Part shown: positions 34,788 through 47,108 of the stretch, in pieces
Numbering within the stretch: the first letter of the stretch is position 1
Layout of the letters: every line of letters begins with the position of its first letter
DNA from: Cavenderia fasciculata
Lineage: Eukaryota; Evosea; Eumycetozoa; Acytosteliales; Cavenderiaceae
Direction: 5' to 3'
NCBI RefSeq assembly: GCF_000203815.1
Contig: NW_004457735.1
Location: 62,001-126,000, forward strand
DNA: 64,000 nucleotides
Translations under genes and position numbers: made by a program
The notes under the pieces: model-generated
What the model saw: the letters and a program-made list of their open reading frames with translations, nothing else
Databases searched by the model: none
Told to the model about the DNA's origin: nothing

Positions 34788-34942
34788 GCATTCTCCAATG
34801 TAAAAAATCTAAAAAAATTAAATTTAATCAAAAGAAGGTGTTTTTCTCCTATGGTGATAAAAGCAAGACTCTTTGTTGAACCATTTCTTATCATCTTCGT
34901 CGCTATCTCTCTTCTTAAACAAGTAGATTAATAATAACAAGA

Positions 34943-35952
34943 ATGTCTTCTCAACCAACTATTCAATTACCATCTGGTTCAAAGATCCCACAATTCGGTA
35001 TGTTTATAAAAGATCTAATCTAATCTAAACACAACACAAACACTCCATACTTATACTTTATTTATTTATTTATTATTATTATTATTTATTAATAGGATTT
35101 GGAACATGGAAATCAGAAACCAATGTTGTAGGTGAAGCTGTAAAGACTGCCATCAAGACTGGTTATCGTCATATTGATTGTGCTGCCTGTTACAGAAATG
35201 AAAAGGAAGTTGGTCAAGCATTCAAGGAAGTATTTGATCAAGGTATTGTCAAGCGTGAAGATCTCTTTATCACCTCTAAGCTCTACAATACCTGTCACGA
35301 GAAGCACAATGTTCGTAAGCACTGTGAAATCACTCTTCGTGACCTCGGTCTCCAATACCTCGATCTCTATCTCATCCATTGGCCAGTTGCCTTCAAGTAC
35401 ACTGGTGAGGTTGTTGAAGATCCAGTTGGAGAAGATGGACAAATCGAATTCATCGATGTTCCACTCAGAGAGACCTGGGAGGAAATGGAAAAGTTGGTTC
35501 AAGATGGTCTCGTCAAGAACATTGGTGTCTCAAACTTTAACGTACAACTCTTGAACGATCTCTTGACCTTTGCCAAGATCAAGCCAGTCGTCAACCAAGT
35601 TGAACTCCACCCATACCTTGCTCAACCAAAGTTGAAATACTTTTGTGACAAGAAAAACATTCACTTGACTGCCTACTCTCCATTGGGCAGTGGTGTCCTC
35701 GTCAACGACGTCGCTGTTGGTGAGATTGCCAAGAAATACAAAGTAAGCATTCCAAACGTTCTCTGTCGTTGGGCCATCCAACAAGGTTTCTCTGTCATTC
35801 CAAAGAGCACCAACGAAGAAAGAATCAAGGATAACTTTAAGACTTTGGATTTCAAGATTGATGATGCCGACATGGAAATCTTATCAAAGCTTGACAAGGG
35901 TTCTCGTACTTGTGATCCATTCCACTTTTGGGGTATTCCAGTTTTCAACTAA
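34943..35952 (+). CDS. Aldo-keto reductase
   Basis: Two exons (34943-34997, 35096-35952) give 303 aa, full length for the family. It reduces aldehydes and ketones with NADPH in the cytosol. The catalytic tetrad is visible: Asp in [10 protein letters not shown], Tyr two codons after AAC, Lys in ITSKLYN, His in YLIHWP. Family signatures continue with [28 protein letters not shown] and the NADPH-binding [14 protein letters not shown]. Codon use is strongly biased to C-ending codons (ATC, CTC, AAG), unlike its neighbours, which suggests high expression. Confidence 0.96.
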
Positions 35953-36043
35953 ACTAAAAAGAATGGTCTAATAAATAAATAAATCTCATTTTTTTGTAAT
36001 AATAATTAATAATTTAAGAGAATCTATTTTTTTTTATTTATTT

Positions 36044-36436
36044 TTATTTAAAATAACTATTTGATTCAAAATTAAATTCTTGACCAAATATTCCTGGGTA
36101 TTCTCTGTCAAGATGATTTGCTTGTAATAATATTTGATCATAGTCTTCCATTGTAAAAAGAATGTTGGGGTTTGATTGAAATGGTACTCTTTCTTTAAAT
36201 TGTTGGTCAATAGATAGATCCAAGTCAAATAAAAACATCTCTACTTTTTGATTGGAATTGTATCTTTTCATTTGTTGTGAAAATTCATGTCTCGATATAA
36301 CACCCTTTTTATAATTAATTAATAAACATGTTGATAGAATATTGATTTTATCTATTATTTCATTTTTAATTTCTATTATTCGAAATGGAATATTATTATT
36401 ATTTAAATAAATACTGTTACTATTATTATTATTCAT
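36044..36436 (-). CDS. Hypothetical small protein, 130 aa
   Basis: Intronless ORF between the aldo-keto reductase and transglutaminase-like genes. After an Asn-rich start it shows regular amphipathic helices (EIKNEIIDKINILSTCLLI) and an acidic C-terminal half with REYPGIFGQEF. Amino-acid use looks like real coding sequence rather than a repeat translation. I recognise no family; it may be dictyostelid-specific. The ATG and stop lie within normal AT-rich flanks. Confidence 0.6.
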   Translation of the reverse strand: MNNNNSNSIYLNNNNIPFRIIEIKNEIIDKINILSTCLLINYKKGVISRHEFSQQMKRYNSNQKVEMFLFDLDLSIDQQFKERVPFQSNPNILFTMEDYDQILLQANHLDREYPGIFGQEFNFESNSYFK

Positions 36437-36576
36437 TTCCTTTTATTCTTAAAGTCAAATAAAATTGGTTTACTCTTTGTTATCGATCTCTTTGTTTTTT
36501 TTTTTTTAACCCAAAACCCAATGCCAAGACAAAACCATAGTACTATGGTGTGGTTTTTTTTTGATGATTGATCCGA

Positions 36577-38258
36577 TCAATTGATATCAATTACAGTTTG
36601 AGTTGGCATTTGAGGAACTAGGTCACCAGAAAAAGTGACTGCAGGAGAGGGCAAAAATGACCCTTTGACAAATGGATACTCTTTAAAAATAGTGTCTAGA
36701 TGGAAGATAACCATGTTTCCTTTATCTTTACCAAATCTTTGTTTATGATATTGCGTTTGGTCTTGTATTGCTCTAGAGTAAAAAAACATAGTAATTTAAT
36801 TATTATATTAATAGGGGTTTTTAAAAAAGGTTATTCATTATTTATAGACTTACCCATCATAAGGAATCCAACCAATGGATTTAATATAGAATTGAGTTTT
36901 ACCGTGTGCTCCATCAAATGTTATATCTGTATATTTTCTACCTGTCAGAGTTCTTGTTGGTATTCCATTGTAACGGAATATACCCGATACCAAATTACAA
37001 TAGCTACTACAATTGGCACCACGACGTCTCACCACTTCCATTGGTCGAAGGTCACCATGATCTAGTTTATATGGTATATTTGAATGTATCCAAAGTGATA
37101 CACGATAGGCAAAGCATAGTTCACTCTCTAATGATCCATCATCCAATGTCAATCGATACAGTCGTTCTTTTTCAATAAATTGTTTAAATTCTGGTATGTC
37201 ATACACTACTTCACCTTCACTGGCCATTGCACGTCGATATTCGATACTATTCTCAACCAACTCTTCTGTCACGGTGACCACTTCGTCATTTCTTGCTTCT
37301 ACCAATTCAACTGAATAACAATCTGCTTCAGCCGTATAGACAATATTAAAGTCTGATGGACATGGTGCACCATTTGGAATTTGTAGTTTGCAACTGTAGA
37401 TTGATTGTCCTGATGCTGCTTCTATTACCTCGACAACACTATTGAGAGATGCTCCTGTTTTTGAGTCAACTATATCCAAAGAGGAGCCTCTTGGGTCTTG
37501 AATGTCAATGGCTGGTGGTACACCACCAAAGGAGAGTATATAGAGTAGACTTTTGACTTTTACTGGTGCAGTAACAACAACTCTAACAGATTTTTGATAG
37601 GTTCTGACAATCTTCCACTTTTTGTTGTCCCACATTAGTTTGTGTAGTCGGTGATCATTTGATAATTGTTCTATTCCTGGGTATGGTGGAAGTCCTTCTA
37701 ATCCAGGTGTGTTGGATTTGGTCGTAGTTGTTGTTATGATTTGTTTTCTAATGACAACTGGTTGATTGATTGAATTTAGAAAATTTGAAAATGATCCATT
37801 ATTCTTTTTGGTTTTAGTTTCTGTTATAACCACTGTTTGTTGAGGTGTTTGAGAAGAAGGAGAATGATGAGGAGGTGGTGGATATTGATTTGTATTTAAA
37901 ATTGTTGGTGGTGGTGGTCGTTGTTGATTATAATTATTTTGTATTGTTGTTGGTCTTGTTTGTTGAGTTGAAGCATGAGGTGATGAATTTTGTTTTGATG
38001 TAAACGATGCCAAAGGTCTAGGTGGTATTTGTTGTTGTTGATTATTTTGATGTATTGGCTTTGGAGGAATACCTTGTTGGTGTTGTTGTTGTTGAGAAAA
38101 GGTTGGTTGTTGTGGTTGAATCGATCCTTGAGTCAATGATCTTGGTCTTATAGGTTGAATTATTTGTTTTGGTTGTTGTTGTTGTTGTTGTTGATCCTCT
38201 TGTTGTCTTGGTGATGGTCTTGGTGGTAATTGAAAGCCTAATCCTCTGGCTGCTGATC

Positions 38259-38303
<45 letters not shown>

Positions 38304-38957
38304 CAAAGGATTGAGGTGGGTTATCAAACTTTGATTGTCGTGGTGGGGGTGGTGGTGGAGCAGCAAACGATGTTGGTTGAGAAGGTATACCATTTGATAA
38401 TACTCTTGAATGAGGAAGAGGAGGAGGTATTGCTTGATGTAATAGAGAAGATGATTGTATATGAATAGCAGTGATACATTGTAATAGACTATTAAATGAC
38501 AGTTGTATATTGATCAATGGTATATCGAATTGGTTGACCTTTTCATTGAGCAACTGATCGATGATGCTACTATTCTGATTGGTATTGACCAACAAACCAC
38601 CAAGTCTATCTACATATTGTTTAGCTTGATAAAAGTTTACTTGTTGATTACTCTTCCAATCACTAAATGCTTTATCCATCAAAGAAAGTAATTCAGTGCT
38701 ATAGTTTTTTAAAGGATGATCATCTTGAAACATATCTATCGCATTTTGATAGAAACTGTTGTTATAGTATCCATCTATTAATCAAGATACAAAAAAAAAA
38801 AAAGAGTGTTAGTTTAGAATGACAATCAACTAATAATCATATGCATTGATTGATTGTTATGTTTACTCTTTAATATTTCACTGTATGAATGAGTGTTGTT
38901 GTATGCGTTCAAAAGATTTTGATAAGTGGTTTTCACTTGTTCTTCATCGATTGACAT
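36577..38957 (-). CDS. Transglutaminase-core protein with Pro/Gln-rich middle
   Basis: Three exons (38957-38867, 38774-36854, 36772-36577) give 735 aa. An N-terminal helical part (about 1-130) may be MIT-like or coiled. Residues 130-335 are Pro/Gln-rich with PPPPP and PPRP motifs, likely ligands for profilin or SH3 domains. A beta-rich region is followed by the transglutaminase/protease core at about 540-670: the Cys in VVRRRGANCSSYCNL, the His in DGAHGKTQFYI, and the Asp in GWIPYDG, all in the expected order. Relatives such as Cyk3 and kyphoscoliosis peptidase work at the cytoskeleton, but whether this one crosslinks or cuts is unknown. An intron follows right after the Asp. Confidence 0.87.
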
Positions 38958-39381
38958 TTTACAAATAAATAAAAAGAAATAAAAATAAATATATAATTAA
39001 AAAGAATGACAACGATTGACCAAAGCGGACATAAGATTGATGGATTATTGACATCTTAAAAATAAAGTAGAAATTTCCAATCAATTTGCAGACGTGGCAT
39101 ATTCACTCCTTGGTAAATCTTTGTTTAAAACTGTTTCCATTCGGTAAATATATAGTTATAAAGGTACATTTATTTATAGATAAAGATAAATAAAGTTAAT
39201 ATCCGAATTTGGTAGTGTCCTAAAGATATTTTTAATTTTTTTTTTTTAGAAACGATCAACTCTTTGATCAATCTCCTTCCTCCGCTCCTCGAGGTGTGGG
39301 CTCACTCGATAAGCTATGAGATTTCACACATTGTTTTAGTAGTATATATATATATCAAACACACAAACACAATTGAATAAG
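38958..39381. promoter_or_regulatory. Divergent intergenic region, 0.42 kb
   Basis: Shared promoter space of the transglutaminase-core gene (minus) and the anoctamin gene (plus). A GC-richer patch with CTCGAGGTGTGGGCTCACTC near 39289-39308, about 75 bases before the anoctamin ATG, stands out and includes a G-box-like GGTGTGGG. No ORF. Confidence 0.55.
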
Positions 39382-41889
39382 ATGTCATTATTTGACAATA
39401 ATCAGAACAATCAAAATAATAATAATAATAACAGTAGAAATGTAAATGGTAATAGTACACACAATCCATTGAATTGGGAGATTGTAATAGTAATCAACAA
39501 ACTTAAAGATAAATATGCAACATCAACGCTATCAAATACAACTGAATTATTGTCACTCAATAAATTAGTGACTCAAGTTCATATAGGTGAATTGGATCAA
39601 AATAATATATTCATATTGGTTGGTTCTTATGAATCAGAGTATGTTAAGAAATAATATAAATAGATTTACATCCACCAATTACTAATTTGATTGTTATAGT
39701 TTAAGACATTTTGCAAAATCATCATTGATTAGATCTGGTATTGGTATGATTCATGATCACACACTATTTACAGAGGCTGAAAGATTGCACATCATTGAAA
39801 ATAGATTACAAGTTGATCAGCGATTAAAATATCTATATGACAATGACTCTATCGAAATGTTCCCTTATCATCAACCGGATCAATTAAAAATATTAAGAAA
39901 ACAATGGTACAAAGGTAGAATATTCAATCTACCATCAAATATTGCAAATAGGTATTTTGGTGAAGAAATATCTTTTTATTTTCTATTCCTAAGTATGTAA
40001 TCGAAAAGGTTTATTAAATAATTACGATTGTACACTTCTAATCTATTTATCTATTTATTTAGATTTCTATAATTTTGGATTATTTTTATTATCATTATTT
40101 GGTATTCCAGTATCAATCATTCAATATGTAACTGATCCATATATGATATCTGGTGCTTTATTTGCTGTTTTAATGTGTATATTTTGTATGTAACAAACTA
40201 TCTAATTAAAACTATATAGAAATAATATTAATAATATTTTTAATTTTTTTTTTTTTAGCATCATTCTTTTTAGAAGTATGGAAAAGATTTCAATCAATTT
40301 ATGCATGGAATTGGCATTCAAATGATTTTAGGGATGGTGAACAAGCATTACCTAGTTACAAGACAAGTCATAACAAGATTGGTGTCTATCACAGCGATAT
40401 ATTCCTAACAAAGAAGGATTTCACAGAGAATGAATTGGAATTGGTTGAACCATACATGACTGATATTCCATACATGTCAAAGAAGAGATCAAGAACAAAA
40501 AGTTTAAAAATGACATTTACATTTACCGTTGTAACGGTTTTAGTGTTGTTGGTTGCCATGTCAACGATCGCTATTTTCTCTCTTCGTATAGTATTAAAGG
40601 CTATTCAAGAACAATTGATTGGTACTTCGCTGGGCAGTGTTATCAGTGCATGCTTTATTCAACTTTTCAATTATGTCTATCGTATGCTGGCCTATTGGTT
40701 GACAAGATACGAAGGTCATAGAATACAAAGTACATTCAATCAATCACTCACAGTCAAATTATTCCTCTTTCAATTTGTAAATACCTTTTCTGGTCTATTT
40801 TATATTGGTTTCGTAAAGGATAATGTTGAATTATGGGGTGACAAGGGATTAGAAGATACCTGTAGTTATAGTAATAGATTACCTGGTCTATGGAAAGGTT
40901 GTGTCACCGATTTGGAATTTCAAATATTCTCAATCATCCTCGTCAATTTCTTTAGTGGTATATTTACTGAACTCATTTTACCGTACGATGAAACAACAAC
41001 AAAAATTATACAATATTATAGACTAATTTAAACATTTATTTATAGAAAATTAATAGTTTATGTAAACAAGATAAAAGGACATACAAAGTTTTCAAAAAAA
41101 TCCAGTCTACCATGTGAAGAACAATTCTATTTACCAAAGTTTGATACATTTGATGAATTTAATGAAATAATCATTCAATTTGCATTGATATCAATGTTTG
41201 CTGGTGTTCTTCCTTTTTCACCTCTTTTGGCATTGATTAATAATATCTTTGAAAATAAGATTGATGCTTATAAACTTTGTTATTCACATAGAAGAGTATG
41301 TCAATCAAATAGAGAATGTTAAATATCTAATTTATTAAATTATTTCTTTATTTATTTTTAGCCAACATATAAAGGATCAAATGGTATTGGACATTGGTAT
41401 AGATTTTTAGTATTGATTGGAGTATTTTCAGTGATTACCAATTCATTATTTATTGGATTCTCATTCCCAACGTTATTGAAATTCACAAATGATCCATATA
41501 CTATTCTATGGACTGTTGTCATATTGGAACATATGATATTAATGTTTAAATGGGTGGTATCTGCTCTCATCCCAGATCAAACACATCTAGTTAGAAAGAT
41601 GAAATCGATTCATGGATTTGTAAAGATTGCCATCCTCGATAAATATCTATCAGATCATGGACTTGGCAATAGAAACTCACTCATCAATGTTCAAGCTGAA
41701 GGTTTTGAATTTAATAATCCTCATCACAGAGATGATCCAAATCATGAAGCAACAGGTAATATTATTGCTCAATTCTTTGATGCTAATCCTCCCGAGGAAA
41801 AGGAAAAGGATGATGATGATGATGATGAGAATATTTCACCAATTCATATTATAGCAACTACATTTGGAAAGATTGAAGGTGCATTGTAA
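39382..41889 (+). CDS. Anoctamin (TMEM16) family membrane protein
   Basis: Six exons (39382-39638, 39700-39992, 40063-40185, 40259-40982, 41046-41295, 41362-41889) give 724 aa. The donor of exon 4 is GTACGA, chosen because it restores the reading frame into the conserved LPKLIVYVNK stretch. Family landmarks are WNWHSNDFRDGE, NYVYRMLAYWLTRYEGHR, then IIIQFALISMFAGVLPFSPLLALINNIFENKIDAYKL and GIGHWYRFLVLIGVFSVITN. Anoctamins are calcium-gated chloride channels or lipid scramblases, or ER-plasma membrane tethers (Ist2, ANO8/10). Its length is nearest to the ANO10/Ist2 end of the family. The acidic tail (Asp/Glu run) follows the last helix. Confidence 0.92.
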
Positions 41890-42176
41890 TAATAAATAGA
41901 ATAATAATAATAATAAAGACGTATAATTTAGTTTAAAGGATTATAAATATTTATTTGTAAAAAAAAAATTTAACTTTTGTTGATTTGGTTATAGTTGTTG
42001 GATATAAGTGTCTATAATGTAGTTGTTATTATTGTTGTCGATGATCTATAAGCGATTAGGTTGTGTGTGTGTACATTGACTGTTGTTTGCGTTTTGATGA
42101 GTTGGAAAGAGTGTGTTGTAAAAAGGATTGATTAGAGTTGAGTTGGTATATTATTTGTTATTATTTGTTATATTAT

Positions 42177-43098
42177 TTAATAAGAAGAACCACCACGACC
42201 ACCACCGAAACCACCACCACGACCACCACCGAAACCACCTCTACCTCCAGAGGAGCCACCACGACCACCACCGAAACCACCACGGCCTCCACCACCGAAA
42301 CCACCTCTACCACCACCTGGAGCACCACCACGACCACCACCAAAGCCACCACGGCCTCTTGGGGCACCACCACCACGACCACCACCGAAACCACCTCTAC
42401 CACCGGCTGGCTTGGAACCTGGAACCTTTGGTACCTTGGCCTTTGGCTTTGGCTCTTCAGTGAACATTCTCTTTGGTAACAACGAACTGGTATCAATGAA
42501 AATGGCGTCACCAGACTTGAATGAAGTAGCTTGGACACCTGACTCTAATTTAACGCTAAAGAATGCCTTGGTAGTTGGACCAAAGATTTCATCGACAGAT
42601 CCGATAGCTTGGTGTGACTTGTTGAATACCTTGTTGTTGAATTTTGGGATATCCTTGTGTGTAATGAGACAAACGATGGCATCTTCGCAGACATGTTGGA
42701 ATGTACCAAGTTCTATATATTGAAAAATGAATTGAAATAATAATAGAATATAGTAATGTAATGTTGGTTGATGTATGTATATAAACAAAAAAAAAAAAAG
42801 AGTAAGTTAATCGAAAAAAAAAAAAACTATTATCAAAAGATAATATATTGGTATCAATCTATGTCTTTTAAGAGAGAGCAAAGGTGAGTAGTGATACATT
42901 ACCAACGAGTTCACCAGAAGCTTGAGCACCATAACCACCACCACCAGAACCACCACCGAAACCACCACGGCCTCCACCACCGAAACCACCACGACTACCG
43001 CCACGGCCGCCTCCACCACCGAAACCACCACGACCACCACCTGGGGCACCACCTCTACCACCACCGAATCCACCACGATTTCCACCTCTGAATGACAT
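42177..43098 (-). CDS. gar1: GAR1, H/ACA ribonucleoprotein subunit
   Basis: Two exons (43098-42903, 42712-42177) give 243 aa. The central GAR1 domain (about residues 62-165) carries ELGTFQHVCEDAIVCLI, VFNKSHQAIGSVDEIFGP and AFFSVKLESGVQATSF. It is flanked on both sides by Gly-Arg-rich (GAR) repeats of RGGFGG, as in yeast and animal Gar1. The protein works in nucleoli, guiding pseudouridylation of rRNA with dyskerin, Nop10 and Nhp2. The two GAR arms have the same RGGFGGGRGG unit and are probably arginine-methylated. Confidence 0.95.
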
Positions 43099-43886
43099 TT
43101 TATCTAAATGTAGGTTTGTTGTTGTTTGTTATATAGTTATATATAGTACTAAAGGTACTGGTTGTTTGTCTGTTTTGTTTGATTGAAAAGATATAGATAG
43201 ATAGAGAATCTAACAACACGGTCTAATTTAAAACTTGATTATCAATAATGATGAGTATTGAATCAAATTCACAAACTATATTTGTAGTGTTGTATCTTTT
43301 TAAAAGAGTGATAGAGTAGTAGTAATCGTCTGTAAAAGAAGAAGAGTGTCAAAAGAGTAATCAACTGATCCCAAACGTAAAGAGGTGGAGGAGGAGACTC
43401 ATTCTTTTTTTTTTTTTTCGTTCGTTTTTTTTTTTTTTTTCATCAATCGATTTTATTTTATTTATTTTTTTTTGTCAAAGCTCCAGTACTTTTTGCAACC
43501 AAAATATATTGTATAAACAATTTAATATACATAACATCATATTTTAACATCACCATCTGGTGGGATCACCAAAGATAAACAGAATTAGCTGAGGTTGTAC
43601 AAGCTTGATTATCTACAATTTTGAATCGGGAGTAGTAATTATACTATCGATTAATATGAAATTACCCTCTTGGAGAGTTAAAAGGTGTTGAAGATTAATT
43701 TAATCAATAAATCTTTATCCACATCAATTATCTGTCTGTACGTTTCCCATCAGTGACAGAATAATGATTGCGCAATGAACAATTTTTTGCCTCAAAAAAA
43801 AAAAAAAAGGACAACAAATTTTCTGTGAGCAGATCGTCAACATACTTCTTCTAAATTACATTTATTCAAAACAGAGAGAAAGATAA
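43099..43886. promoter_or_regulatory. Divergent intergenic region, 0.79 kb
   Basis: Shared upstream space of GAR1 (minus) and prohibitin 2 (plus). Long T-runs at about 43406-43440, a GAGGTGGAGGAGGAG patch near 43381, and AT-rich DNA. No ORF or RNA gene seen. Confidence 0.55.
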
Positions 43887-45018
43887 ATGAACTTTAAGAT
43901 AAACGTTAATCAATTACCAAAGTTCAAAGCACCAAAAGGTGGTTTAGGTGGTATTGGAGCACTACTTATTGGTGGTGTTGCTCTTGTTGGTGCCTACAAC
44001 TCTTTATTGAATGGTATGTCATAGCTTATGCATAGTCATCAACATTCCTCTTTGACTACTACTACTACTACTACTACTAGTCATCATCACTTTTCTATTT
44101 CATATAAACTAACTCATTTCCTTCCTCTATGTGATCATCATTGTCGTCATCACATTTATATAATATTCAATAATATCTCTTCTATTCTAGTTGAAGGTGG
44201 TCATAGAGCCATTGTATTTAATAGATTTGTTGGTATTAAACAAAAAGTATATACTGAAGGTACACACTTTATCGTTCCATGGTTTGAAAGACCAGAGATA
44301 TATGATGTTCGTGCTAAACCAAGAAATATTGCATCGTTGACTGGTAGCAAGGATCTTCAAATGGTAAACATTACTATTCGTGTCTTGTCAAAGCCATCGG
44401 TTGCTCATCTTCCAACTATCTACAGATCACTTGGAAAGGACTATGATGAACGTGTCCTCCCATCCATCGTCAATGAAGTACTCAAGAGTGTCGTAGCTCA
44501 ATTCAATGCTTCTCAATTGATCACTCAAAGAGAACAAGTTAGTAGATTGATTTACAAACGTTTATCTGATCGTGCTAGAGATTTCCATATTGAATTGGAT
44601 GATGTTTCAATTGTAAGAAGAAAACATTTAAAAATCAATATATACACACTTATATATATTGACACATATGATTCATATCTTTATTTTTTAGACACATTTG
44701 AACTTTGGTAAAGAATATGCTGCAGCAATTGAATCAAAACAAGTAGCACAACAAGATGCAGAGAGAGCAAGATTTATGGTTGAAAAGGCACAACAAGACA
44801 AGAGAAGTATTATTGTAAAGGCAGAGGGTGAGTCTCAATCAGCTAAATTGATTTCAGATTCTATCAAACAAAACCCAGCCTTTTTACAATTGAGAAAGAT
44901 TGAAGCTGCAAGAGACATTGCTCAAGTCATCTCTAAATCACAAAACAAGGTCTTTGTTGACAGTGAAAATTTATTATTAAATTTAAACTTTTCTGATGAA
45001 GCTCCACCTGCCAAATAA
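43887..45018 (+). CDS. phb2: Prohibitin 2, mitochondrial inner membrane
   Basis: Three exons (43887-44013, 44191-44612, 44692-45018) give 291 aa. A short N-terminal anchor ([20 protein letters not shown]) leads into the PHB/SPFH domain. PHB2-type residues are [51 protein letters not shown] and [14 protein letters not shown], then a C-terminal coiled coil ([13 protein letters not shown]). It forms the ring-shaped PHB1/PHB2 complex that guards inner-membrane proteins and cristae. The SKPSVAHLP and NASQLITQR motifs favour PHB2 over PHB1. Confidence 0.95.
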
Positions 45019-45407
45019 ATCTTCAATCCAAATATATAAATATATGATTGGGTACTAATTAAATTTAAAGAAAGAAAACACTATTTCTATTGTTGTTTTT
45101 GAAACATATATGTATACATTTAATTTATTATTATTATTGTAATGGTAATTTGTTGTGTAATGGTAATTCTAATTTAAAAAATTTACACTTTTTAGTTTTG
45201 TTGTTCTACTGTATTGTTATTATTATTATTGATGTTTTCCTGTTTTGTGAAATATGTGATTTGTTGTTGTTGTTGTTGTCCCCCTTTTGTTTTGCGTTTA
45301 AAAAAAAAAATAAATAGTTGGCTTTTTCTTTGTTGAATTATTTATCCCTATCCCACCCAGTTTTTGTTGTTGTTGTTATATTCGCCTATTGATTTGTTGT
45401 ATGTAAA

Positions 45408-45462
<55 letters not shown>

Positions 45463-45482
45463 ATTCTATTGATTATTTTGAT
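45019..45482. other. Convergent intergenic, 0.46 kb, with (ATT)n tract
   Basis: Between the stops of prohibitin 2 and the TPR gene. It has (TTG)n and (TTA)n microsatellites, the longest at about 45408-45459, and otherwise only AT-rich 3' UTR-like sequence. Confidence 0.65.
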
Positions 45483-47108
45483 TTAATCAGTTGTACCAAA
45501 TGCAGAAGTTAACATTGAATAATAATCATATAAAATAGATTCCATTGGATTTAAAAGGGATTCCTTGTCGATATCGATTTTGGTGTTGTGTCTTATCAAC
45601 AAACATTCGTTGGCAGTGAGAGCCAAGTGGTTGAGGGCATCGATGAGGGCCAAAAGATAACGTTTGGAATCTGATTCCTCTTGGCCAGTGACTATACTCA
45701 ATTGTCCCAAGATCTTGGTGAGACGACGAGCATTCTTTGAGAGGTCTTGGAGGTTTTCTGGACAACCAAGGATTTCGGCCAACGATTCCTTTTCGAGATC
45801 CAAATCGGATTCAATGTCGAGTGGTGAGTCGGTGAGAGCACCGAGTTGTGCAATATAGGCTGCAATCATGTTGTGGAGGATTGCTATACGGGTGTTTACT
45901 TCGTCGGGACGATCACGTTCCATAATGTTGGCAATGACCTCGCGGTACAATCCAATCGATTCCTTGAAACGATTCATATCCATCAAGGCATCGGCACGGA
46001 TAGTTTTGGCAAATTCATTGTTTGGATCGACACGAAGAGCACTGTCGATTGTATCGATGGCTTTGAGTGGCTCTTTGTTGCGGAGATGGATAGAGGCACA
46101 GATGCTGTGTGCATAGACACTGCCTGGATGTATCTTGATGGCCGTGTTGATAGCTTCCAAAGCATTGTCAAATCGACCGTGTCTTTCGTGGATATTGGCC
46201 AGACAGATAGAGGCCGAGTAGATTGGGTTGTATTCTGCCGACTTTTTGAGACGCATCAAGTTGGTGTCTACGCCGGTGGCATAGTTGAGTGACTCTGCTT
46301 GCGAGGCACCCAAACGAACAACGCGTTGGTACAACTTGACGGCACTATCTGTGCTGCCTTGCTTCAAGGCAACGTGTCCAAGACCAAGTAGACCGTTGAG
46401 ATTGTGTGGTTGCAACTCTACGACACGTTCATAGTACTTGAGAGCACGATCGAGTGTACCAGTCTTTACATGCAAATCACCCAACGATCCAAGAGCTGGG
46501 AGATAGTCCTTGTCAAGGGCAACAGCTTGCTCCAACAATTTCTTGGCAGTGGCATAGTCGTCGAGCGAAGCATAGCAATCGGCCAACGAAGAGAGTGCAG
46601 GGATACTCTCTGGTAGCAACTCTACCACCTTTCTATAGTCTGGTATGGCTTGTTGATATTGACGAGTGTGTTCGTAGAGATCGGCACGTAGACCATAGGC
46701 TCGTGGATCCGCTGGACACGATTCAATAGCCTCTGACAATAGACTAATCGACTCTTCAGTAGAACCTTGATCCACCAATGCACTAGCTTGATGCAATAGA
46801 TCATCCAATTCCTTGGACGACAGTATAGTGGTAGAGTGTGAAACACTAGATGCAGCACTAACCTTTTTCTTTGAGATACTATCAAACAAATTTGAAGTAT
46901 TCTTAAAGTAGTGTCTAGTTGAACCATTCTTTAAAGACATTAATGAACCACCATTTGAACCCAACTTTGACAATGATGCCGAACTTGTCAATCCATAACG
47001 CTCATGATTATTATTCTGCTGTTGAAATCCAACACTACCTGTTGGTGATAATCCAAAGAATTGACAATGGTATTTACCAACTGTATATAAACTTGATAAT
47101 CTTTTCAT
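45483..47108 (-). CDS. TPR-repeat protein, 541 aa
   Basis: Intronless. Residues 1-90 are low in acidic residues and start MKRLSSLYTVGKYHC, so a mitochondrial presequence is possible. At least seven tetratricopeptide repeats follow between about 100 and 400, with the usual pattern of Trp/Leu-Gly-Tyr-Ala-Pro positions, for example AYGLRADLYEHTRQYQQAIPDYRKVVE and AKTIRADALMDMNRFKESIGLYREV. The C-terminal 120 residues are helical without clear repeats. A chaperone or scaffold role is general for TPRs. Codon use is C-rich and close to the aldo-keto reductase, suggesting steady expression. Confidence 0.85.
   Translation of the reverse strand: MKRLSSLYTVGKYHCQFFGLSPTGSVGFQQQNNNHERYGLTSSASLSKLGSNGGSLMSLKNGSTRHYFKNTSNLFDSISKKKVSAASSVSHSTTILSSKELDDLLHQASALVDQGSTEESISLLSEAIESCPADPRAYGLRADLYEHTRQYQQAIPDYRKVVELLPESIPALSSLADCYASLDDYATAKKLLEQAVALDKDYLPALGSLGDLHVKTGTLDRALKYYERVVELQPHNLNGLLGLGHVALKQGSTDSAVKLYQRVVRLGASQAESLNYATGVDTNLMRLKKSAEYNPIYSASICLANIHERHGRFDNALEAINTAIKIHPGSVYAHSICASIHLRNKEPLKAIDTIDSALRVDPNNEFAKTIRADALMDMNRFKESIGLYREVIANIMERDRPDEVNTRIAILHNMIAAYIAQLGALTDSPLDIESDLDLEKESLAEILGCPENLQDLSKNARRLTKILGQLSIVTGQEESDSKRYLLALIDALNHLALTANECLLIRHNTKIDIDKESLLNPMESILYDYYSMLTSAFGTTD

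Larger units (their letters stand above)
33367..34942. promoter_or_regulatory. Divergent intergenic region, 1.58 kb, with palindromes
   Basis: Separates the RhoGEF (minus) and aldo-keto reductase (plus) genes. It holds a GGTT tetranucleotide run near 33368-33390, a GT repeat at about 33965-33985, a (TAAA)n run near 34158-34188, a perfect 18-base palindrome and a cluster of two shorter palindromes listed separately. No ORF is credible. Confidence 0.6.

Noticed and set aside
42128-42479. His- and Thr-rich plus-strand ORFs
   Set aside because: Antisense shadows of the GAR1 Gly-Arg repeats.
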